Below are positions 59,207 to 64,000 of a stretch of DNA of 64,000 bases, in pieces. Positions within the stretch are counted from its first letter, which is position 1. Each line of letters begins with the position of its first letter. Source of the DNA: Planosporangium thailandense (lineage in GTDB: Bacteria; Actinomycetota; Actinomycetes; Mycobacteriales; Micromonosporaceae). Position numbers and translations under genes: made by a program. A model generated the notes under the pieces. It saw only the letters and a program-made list of their open reading frames with translations. It did no database searches and was not told the origin of the DNA. The stretch lies in assembly GCF_011947195.1 (NCBI RefSeq), contig NZ_JAATVY010000003.1, positions 186,001-250,000 of the forward strand, read 5' to 3'.

Positions 59207-59318
59207 TCCGCCTTTCGGCTTTTCCTCGACGGACTATTAGGTACCAATTACCCCATAAGGCTGTTACGCAGCGTGGCTCCCAAAAATACTCGGTCGGAAG
59301 ACGTAACCTCGGGTATCT

Positions 59319-59345
59319 GAGTTGCCGCGGAGCAACTCTTCTTTT
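59319..59345 (+). terminator. Intrinsic terminator or attenuator in the glpR leader
   Basis: gagttgc (59319-59325) and gcaactc (59332-59338) form a 7-bp stem with a six-base loop, directly followed by ttctttt. It lies about 110 nt after rimJ and 30 nt before the glpR start, inside an AT-rich stretch. Confidence 0.6.
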
Positions 59346-59374
59346 GTCATCCAGGTGTGACGGGAGGGGTGAGG

Positions 59375-60166
59375 GTGCCGACGTCGGTGCTCCTCGCCGT
59401 CCTCGCCGCCGCAGGTCTGTTGGCGCTCGCTCCGGCGCTCGTTCGCCGGTACGACGCCACCGAGAGACTGGTGGCGGAGCGGGCGCTGTCGACGGCTCGC
59501 GTACTGGCCCGCATCGGGGCCCAGACGCACCGGCGCCGCCGTACCGTGCCCGGACGACGGCCGGTCAACCCACCGCGCTTCGTGGTGGCCCGGATGACGG
59601 CTGGCGTCCCGGTCGGCGGATCGGCGGACGCGGTGGCCTCCGCGGCAGCGGTCGCCTCCGCGGCGGTCGCCTCCGCAGTGGCCGCCTCCGCGGCGGTCGC
59701 TGAAGCCACCGCTGATCACGCTGCCGCGACACCTCGCCAGCGACCCACGCGCGTGCCCAAGCGGCTGCGCCACCCGCGCGCGGTCTACCGTCGCCGCCGC
59801 GTCTTCGCCGCGCTGGTCCTGCTCAACCTGGTGGAGCTGATCGGCGTGGTCGTCGTCGGCCCCGGCTTCTGGATCAGCGCCGGCGTGACCGGGGCGCTCC
59901 TGGTCGCGTACGTGCTCCACCTGCGCAACCGGGCCGTGCTGGAGCAGAAGCGGCGCCGGGAAGAGGCGCGGTACGCGGCGTGGGTCGCCGCCCGCCAGGC
60001 CGCCGTCCGTCGCGAGCAGGCCCGCCGCGCCGCCGCCCGCAGAGAGCTGCTGCGCCAGCAGTTGCTGGAGCGCGAGCAGGCCCGGCGGGAGGCCGCCAGG
60101 CTGGCGGCGCAGTCGGCGGTACGCGGCCGCGCGTACGAGGCTCGCGCCGTCGGGCAGGACTGGTGA
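59375..60166 (+). CDS. glpR: Glp receptor GlpR (SepX-like division membrane protein)
   Basis: A 263-residue membrane protein. The N-terminal helix (about 3-20, VLLAVLAAAGLLALAPALV) is followed by a basic linker, an Ala/Val/Ser repeat (ASAAAVASAAVASAVAASAA), two further helices (about 145-185) and a long charged C-terminal coiled coil rich in RREEA. Architecture and position after glp-rimJ match GlpR of Corynebacterium and SepX of Streptomyces, which tie Glp or septal proteins to the membrane. GTG 59375 is chosen for GGAGGGG; GTG 59357 is an alternative. The alanine repeat DNA is tandem and may vary in length. Confidence 0.82.
   Translation: MPTSVLLAVLAAAGLLALAPALVRRYDATERLVAERALSTARVLARIGAQTHRRRRTVPGRRPVNPPRFVVARMTAGVPVGGSADAVASAAAVASAAVASAVAASAAVAEATADHAAATPRQRPTRVPKRLRHPRAVYRRRRVFAALVLLNLVELIGVVVVGPGFWISAGVTGALLVAYVLHLRNRAVLEQKRRREEARYAAWVAARQAAVRREQARRAAARRELLRQQLLEREQARREAARLAAQSAVRGRAYEARAVGQDW
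59637..59703 (+). repeat. Tandem Ala/Val codon repeat within glpR
   Basis: Imperfect units of about 18-21 bp (gcctccgcggcggtc) repeat four times and encode the low-complexity ASAAVA segment. A likely site of length variation between strains. Confidence 0.7.
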
Positions 60167-60185
60167 GCCGGATTTTCGGGAAGTA

Positions 60186-60197
60186 CCAAGATCTTGG
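60186..60197. repeat. Palindrome resembling joined ends of the 48-bp element
   Basis: ccaagatcttgg is a perfect 12-bp palindrome. It equals the right end (ccaagatc) and left end (gatcttgg) of the 48-bp element sharing one gatc. It lies 20 nt after glpR. Confidence 0.4.
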
Positions 60198-60286
60198 CGT
60201 GGCGGACGGCGATCCGATTCGCCGTACGTGCTCCAGACCTGCTAACCTGGTCGCCGGTCCGCTACCAAGAGGTAGCTGATCGCCGG

Positions 60287-60360
60287 GGGGCTGTGGCGCA
60301 GTCCGGTAGCGCACCTCGTTCGCATCGAGGGGGTCAGGGGTTCAAATCCCCTCAGCTCCA
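60287..60360 (+). tRNA. tRNA-Ala (anticodon CGC)
   Basis: A 74-nt tRNA. The acceptor arm ggggctg (60287-60293) pairs with cagctcc (60353-60359) with one G-U, followed by discriminator A. The anticodon stem is cctcg/cgagg with loop ttcgcat, giving CGC at 60321-60323. The T-arm is caggggttcaaatcccctc. CCA is not encoded. It is followed at once by a strong terminator. Confidence 0.93.
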
Positions 60361-60366
60361 CCCCAG

Positions 60367-60405
60367 GAAAGGGGCCGTTTCCGAGATCAGGAAACGGCCC
60401 CTTTC
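60367..60405 (+). terminator. Terminator after tRNA-Ala
   Basis: A perfect 16-bp stem gaaaggggccgtttcc (60367-60382) and its complement (60390-60405) with a seven-base loop. Confidence 0.88.
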
Positions 60406-60731
60406 GCGTCGGTACGGCAACAGCCATGATCCGTCCAAGCTCTCGCCGAGCCGCTTGAGGGCGAAGTCGTTGGGGATCTGCCCGGTGACCTTCCTGACGA
60501 GGAGTTCGTCGCAGCCGGGCTGGCAGCGCACCCGCTTGAGGATCGGCAGCACGGTGTGCCCGGTCGAAGGCGATAGCGAGTTTGGCGGTGGCCGTGGTCG
60601 GGTGCGCGCCGCCGGTACCGTGCCCCATGGCTTTGGGGCTGCCCGATATCAGGTGCAGGTCAGCGCGGTCTCCTCCTAATATGTGAGACCGACGTTCCAG
60701 AATTTGGCACAGCATAGGCATGATTGGCGGC
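60406..60731. other. Region between tRNA-Ala and the reductase-like gene
   Basis: About 325 bp. A minus-strand frame (60352-60552, 66 codons: LPILKRVRCQPGCDELLV) has some protein-like character but runs through the terminator and the tRNA end, so it is not annotated as a gene. It could be the residue of an element inserted at the tRNA. An inverted repeat (60667-60690) precedes the reductase-like gene. Confidence 0.35.
60667..60690. promoter_or_regulatory. Inverted repeat upstream of the reductase-like gene
   Basis: ggtctc (60667-60672) and gagacc (60685-60690) flank an AT-rich 12-nt centre containing taatat. A possible promoter/operator. Confidence 0.4.
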
Positions 60732-61679
60732 ATGTCTGACAGCGACGTGGTGATCGTGGGTGGAAGCGTGGCCGGCTTGCAGGCCGCCCTGACGCTCGGC
60801 CGGGCCCGGCGTCGGGTCGTGCTCGTCGATGACGGCCAGCCACGCAACCGGCCGGCGCGTCACGTTCACAACTTCCTGGGCCAGCTTGCGCCGACCCCTG
60901 CGGAACTGCTGGCGTCGGCGCGCTCCATGCTGGCGCCCTACGACGTCACCCTGGTGTCCGATCGGGTCGAAAGCATCCGACCGGTCGTGGACGGTGTGCC
61001 GCGGTTCGAGGTTTCGGCCCGTCAAGGGGGCCATTGGTCCGCTCGATCGATCGTGCTTGCGACCGGGCTGACCGATGAGCTGCCGCAGGTGCCCGGGGTC
61101 TCGCAGTGGTGGGGTGACCAGGTGGTGGCCTGTCCGCACTGCCACGGCTGGGAGGTCCGCGACCAACCGCTTGCCCAGCTCGGAATGCGCGGGCTCCCGG
61201 CGCGGGGAGTCCAGCGTGCGCTGCTGTTGAGCCGCTGGAGCAACGACGTATTGCTGTTCACTGACGGCGACGAACTCGGCGGTGAAGGTCTGGCGCGCCT
61301 GGCCGCCGCCGGGGTACGGGTGCGCACCGAACGAGTCCGTAGCGTCGAACGGCACGCCGACGGACTCGACCTCGTACTGGCCGACGGTGAGGCGATCGCC
61401 CGCCGGGCGGTCTTCGTCGTCACCCGCCAGCACCAACAAAGCGACCTCGCTGCCCGGCTCGGCTGCCGCCTAATTTCAGCCGGTCCGAATGCGGGCGCTG
61501 TCGACGTCGACGAGGTCGGACGGACAAGTGTCCCGGGCGTGTGGGCAGCCGGCACCACCGTGAACCCGGCACTGCTGGCGATCGGCGCCGCAGGCCAGGC
61601 CAGCACTGTGGCCACCGCCATCCACGCCGCCCTCCTCGACGAAGACATCATCGAGGCCACCGGCCGAGTGCACTCCTGA
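60732..61679 (+). CDS. Thioredoxin-reductase-like FAD/NAD(P)H oxidoreductase
   Basis: A 315-residue protein with two Rossmann folds. The FAD motif is VVIVGGSVAGLQAALTLGRA. The redox-active CPHC reads VVACPHCHGWEVRD, and the C-terminal FAD segment reads GVWAAGTTVNPALLAIGAAGQ. The NAD(P)H site lies in LLSRWSNDVLLFTDGDEL, with no clear GxGxxG. Proteins of this kind are abundant in actinobacteria and differ from true TrxB (CATC) in the active site. The electron acceptor is unknown. The ATG at 60732 is preferred over 60720. Confidence 0.87.
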   Translation: MSDSDVVIVGGSVAGLQAALTLGRARRRVVLVDDGQPRNRPARHVHNFLGQLAPTPAELLASARSMLAPYDVTLVSDRVESIRPVVDGVPRFEVSARQGGHWSARSIVLATGLTDELPQVPGVSQWWGDQVVACPHCHGWEVRDQPLAQLGMRGLPARGVQRALLLSRWSNDVLLFTDGDELGGEGLARLAAAGVRVRTERVRSVERHADGLDLVLADGEAIARRAVFVVTRQHQQSDLAARLGCRLISAGPNAGAVDVDEVGRTSVPGVWAAGTTVNPALLAIGAAGQASTVATAIHAALLDEDIIEATGRVHS

Positions 61680-62099
61680 CATCTACCGCTGACATCAACC
61701 GCGTCGGACGAGCGCAGCCGAGCCCGGACCGACAGGGGCGGTCGACCTGGACGTGAGCGACGTCGGCAGACAGCGCGCCGGCCATGTCAGAAGAGCCTTA
61801 CAAGCGTGTCGTGGTGAAACTCAGGCGTGGTGGGCACGGGTCGGCTCCCCGTCTGCCGGCAGACCGGTGGCGGGATTCCCGTCGAGGATGAGCGCGGCTC
61901 GAAACCTCGTACGAGCGAGTGCCGCCCCCGCGACGCGCCTGGGACGACCCTGGGCCGGGGTATCCCTGAGCGGTGATGAATCCATTGTCGCCCGCGGTGG
62001 CGGTGCGTGTCATCGATCCGCGGGATGATCTTTTTCGGCGGCCCGCCTCCTATCGTGGTCCCGGCTGTGACCGTGGCGAGGGACAGGACGGGGCGGAAC
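61680..62099. other. Low-information intergenic region
   Basis: About 420 bp with no convincing gene. A plus-strand frame from ATG 61784 begins MSEEPYKRVVVKLRRGG and stops after 35 codons; the start looks protein-like, so it may be a truncated gene. The rest is arginine-rich noise in all frames. The promoter of the DUF6624 gene should lie near the 3' end (tatcgt at 62051). Confidence 0.35.
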
Positions 62100-62645
62100 G
62101 TGGTGGACGAGCGGTACCGGGCGTTGGCTGACGAGCTGGTCGCGATGGCGACGGTGGACCTTCGCGCGACGCGCGAAGCCATGAACCAGGACGACTACGC
62201 CGCGCAGTTGGCGTGGCGGCGGGTGACCGTCGGGCACGGGGACCGGCTGGCCGAGATCATGGCCGAGCACGGCTGGCCGACCGTGCGGCTGGTCGGGCCG
62301 GCGGCGGCGGTCAGCGCGTGGAAGCTGGCGCAGCACGCGGACCGGCAGTTGGAGGTGCAGCGGCGGGCGCTCGCGTTGCTGGCCGAGGCGGTGGCGGCGG
62401 GCGAGGCGAGCCCGCGGGAGCTGGCCCTGCTGCGCGACCGGGTGCTGGTCAACGAGGGTCAGGAACAGATCTACGGTACCCAGATCGCCGGTGTCCGCGA
62501 CGGCGCGCCGGTGCCGTGGCCGTGCGTGGATCCCGAGCGGCTGGACGAGCGGCGCGCCGCGGTCGGCCTGGAACCGTTCGCCGTGCACGTCACCCGTACC
62601 GAACCGGCTCCGGATCCCTGGTACGAGAGCGAGGCGGCCTCCTGA
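62100..62645 (+). CDS. DUF6624 protein
   Basis: A 181-residue soluble helical protein. The pattern HGDRLAEIMAEHGWPTVRLVGPAAAVSAWKLAQHADRQLEVQ, then LALLRDRVLVNEGQEQIYGTQI and ERLDERRAAVGLEPFAVH, is that of DUF6624. Many family members have a signal peptide, but this one has none visible. Function unknown. The start is uncertain: GTG at 62100 or 62103, or an upstream GTG at 62067. Confidence 0.8.
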   Translation: MVDERYRALADELVAMATVDLRATREAMNQDDYAAQLAWRRVTVGHGDRLAEIMAEHGWPTVRLVGPAAAVSAWKLAQHADRQLEVQRRALALLAEAVAAGEASPRELALLRDRVLVNEGQEQIYGTQIAGVRDGAPVPWPCVDPERLDERRAAVGLEPFAVHVTRTEPAPDPWYESEAAS

Positions 62646-62667
62646 ACACCGATCGGACGAGCGGTGG

Positions 62668-63618
62668 CTAGCGGGCCTGGGCGTAGAGCTGTTGGACGGC
62701 CGCGTCGAAGTAGGCGGTGTAGGAGACGTCGTCGGTGTCGCCGCCCTTCTCGTAGCCGCCGATCACGCCTATCACGTCACCGGTCCCTGTCTGCGGGTCG
62801 TAATTCGCCAACCAGGGGCCGCCGCTGGTACCGCCGCTGTAGCCGGCACAGTCGAAGCGCAGCTGTGAGGGGGAGTGCATCACGGTGTGGTTGGTGCAGG
62901 CGATCGGCGTCTCCTGCTCGGCGGGGTAGCCGACCACCGTGACGATGTTCGCGAACCCCTGGCTGGTCAGGAGCCGGTTCGCGCCGACGACGTCCGCGAT
63001 CTGTCGGCCCTGCCGCGGGGCGACGGTGAGGAATCCGACATCGAGGTCCGGGTCTGAGCTGTCTGCCCACTGTGGATCGACGAACGCGGCGGTGATGCTC
63101 CAGGTGCCGTAGGGGCGGACACCGTCGTGGTAGCCGGGTACGAACGCCAGGTCGGAGCGGTAACCTCCGTCGCGCCCCCCATGGATGCAGTGCGCGGCGG
63201 TGACCAGCAGATTGCCGTGGGGGCTGCTGATCACGCTCGCGGTACAGAAGTGATCGCCGTCGCCATCGTCGTTGAACAACGCCCCGACGGTGCCAACCCC
63301 GTTGAGGGGGGTGGAAACGGGGTGGTCGGCGGGAGAGGCCGCCCCGGAATTCGGGTGAGACAGTGCGACCACGTCGTCCGCGGCCACGGCCGGGGAGCCG
63401 GCGGGCGAAGGCGCGGCGGAGCTAGCCGGGGATGAGCTGGCAGACGGGGCTGCGGTCGACGTCGTGGAGCGATGCCTGACGCGAGGGGTGCTGAACATCC
63501 GGTGCATCCCTTGTCCGGCCGGCGTGAGGAGTTGAATCGCGGCGTCGGCGGGACCGGAAATCGCGAGGGCGATGGCGAGTACGCCTACCAACGGTGCGTT
63601 CTGCAGGACCCGGTGCAC
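62668..63618 (-). CDS. Secreted trypsin-like serine protease
   Basis: A 316-residue S1-type protease with a signal peptide (about 1-29, hydrophobic VGVLAIALAISG, cleavage near ADA). A Ser/Ala/Pro linker follows, then the catalytic domain. The triad is H in LLVTAAHCIHGG, D in DPDLDVGFLTV and S in YSGGTSGGPWLA. Cysteines (HFCTAS/AAHC, IACTNH/FDCAGY) suit two disulfides. GTG 63618 is chosen because GGAGG lies six nt upstream. It probably degrades extracellular or wall-associated protein. Confidence 0.88.
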   Translation of the reverse strand: MHRVLQNAPLVGVLAIALAISGPADAAIQLLTPAGQGMHRMFSTPRVRHRSTTSTAAPSASSSPASSAAPSPAGSPAVAADDVVALSHPNSGAASPADHPVSTPLNGVGTVGALFNDDGDGDHFCTASVISSPHGNLLVTAAHCIHGGRDGGYRSDLAFVPGYHDGVRPYGTWSITAAFVDPQWADSSDPDLDVGFLTVAPRQGRQIADVVGANRLLTSQGFANIVTVVGYPAEQETPIACTNHTVMHSPSQLRFDCAGYSGGTSGGPWLANYDPQTGTGDVIGVIGGYEKGGDTDDVSYTAYFDAAVQQLYAQAR

Positions 63619-63719
63619 AGGCGACCTCCACTTCTCGCCGCACACCGTCGGCCCCTACGGCCAAGCGCCCGGGTCCCTAGGGGTGCAGCCCGGTGGTACC
63701 CCGCTGTTGTTCTTCGAAA

Positions 63720-63803
63720 ACAGTCCGGAGAGGACTGTGGAGAGCGGCTCCCGTCGTGTCCGCCAATCTTGCAGCCGTCGAAGCGGGGAGGGCCAGGCCC
63801 TCC
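63720..63803. repeat. Two inverted repeats between protease and MarR genes
   Basis: acagtcc-ggaga-ggactgt (63720-63738) and ggagggcc-a-ggccctcc (63787-63803) are perfect dyads in the divergent intergenic region. They may be hairpins or binding sites. Confidence 0.5.
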
Positions 63804-63811
63804 GTTATTCA

Positions 63812-63837
63812 GCTCAGACTGTACAGTTGAACTGAGC
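63812..63837. promoter_or_regulatory. Nested dyad upstream of the MarR gene
   Basis: gctcag (63812-63817) and ctgagc (63832-63837) enclose the perfect palindrome actgtacagt (63818-63827), 25 nt before the MarR start. A probable operator for that regulator, by position. Confidence 0.5.
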
Positions 63838-63862
63838 AGATTGGCCTGGGAGATGAGGGATC

Positions 63863-64000
63863 ATGGAGCCGACCACGTCCTCCGCGCTCCAGGCCTCGTT
63901 CGCCCTGCGGGCCACCATCGGCCGGCTACGCCGGCGGCTGCGCGAGGTCGCATCGAGCGACGGGTTGACGCCGTCCCAGGTCGCGGTCCTCACCCGCCTC
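63863..64000 (+). CDS. MarR-family transcriptional regulator (5' part)
   Basis: The first 46 codons of a gene cut by the window end. The segment LQASFALRATIGRLRRRLREVASSDGLTPSQVAVLTRL is the N-terminal dimerisation helix and the start of the winged helix of MarR-family regulators. ATG start with a GGGAGATGAGGG leader. It is divergent from the secreted protease and preceded by a strong dyad, as usual for self-repressing MarR proteins. Confidence 0.85.
   Translation, partial: MEPTTSSALQASFALRATIGRLRRRLREVASSDGLTPSQVAVLTRL

Noticed and set aside
60352-60552. 66-codon minus-strand frame beside tRNA-Ala
   Set aside because: It ends inside the tRNA and overlaps the tRNA terminator; no recognised family. 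Mentioned only as a possible remnant.

Overview
The window is very GC-rich, almost solidly coding DNA with frequent GTG starts. Its gene order is that of an actinobacterial chromosome core. A Micromonosporaceae-like genome (Micromonospora, Actinoplanes or a relative) fits best, because of the rex-hemACDB block, the F420-dependent oxidoreductase, the DUF3117, DUF6191, DUF6624 and DUF6758 proteins and the Glp/GlpR module. No plasmid, phage, transposase or CRISPR array is visible. One tRNA gene (Ala, CGC anticodon) is present.

Layout. 0-6 kb: redox sensor Rex and tetrapyrrole synthesis (hemA, hemC, fused hemD, hemB), mostly with overlapping start and stop codons. 6-13 kb: an F420-type oxidoreductase, a double GNAT acetyltransferase, a membrane lytic transglycosylase, a FmdB zinc ribbon, a large cyclase/STAND/TPR signalling protein and a YdeI-like protein. 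13-17 kb: 2-oxoacid:ferredoxin oxidoreductase (korAB) next to a lone nuoA. 17-24 kb: DivIVA-motif protein, SRPBCC protein, two DNA-3-methyladenine glycosylase-type genes, a PaaX-type regulator with an enoyl-CoA hydratase, DUF3117 and leucyl aminopeptidase. 24-30 kb: the O-methyltransferase / htrA / tatB / mrp / DUF1003 / MgtE-like block known from mycobacteria, here without the sigma/anti-sigma pair that normally sits beside htrA. 30-43 kb: mixed metabolism, including three enzymes resembling the ethylmalonyl-CoA pathway cluster of Streptomyces (malyl-CoA lyase type, acyl-CoA dehydrogenase, MaoC hydratase) scattered among unrelated genes, plus an HTTM/DCC/thioredoxin group. 43-52 kb: a TrmH methyltransferase, a PH-domain membrane operon, a SigE-family sigma factor with a membrane beta-propeller partner, PHP phosphatase, MarC, RecB-like nuclease and a Fur regulator. 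52-60 kb: the conserved Ruc-like FmdB / 5-FCL // diguanylate cyclase / galU / glp / rimJ / glpR block, linking envelope sugar supply to cell division. 60-64 kb: tRNA-Ala and a looser region with a thioredoxin-reductase-like protein, a DUF6624 protein, a secreted trypsin-like protease and the start of a MarR regulator.

The most unusual signals are non-coding. A perfect 48-bp palindromic element occurs twice, 29 kb apart, with its asymmetric centre inverted. A nested hairpin lies between convergent genes at 19.3 kb. Three genes or gene pairs have their 3' ends, stop codons included, tandemly echoed downstream. A dyad TTACC-N4-GGTAA sits at almost the same distance upstream of the lyase and MaoC genes, pointing to a shared regulator. 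At least eight genes have a TANNNT box only 6-8 nt before the start codon, as in leaderless transcripts. The O-methyltransferase appears to start at ATC. Assignments come from reading motifs by eye; no database search was possible.
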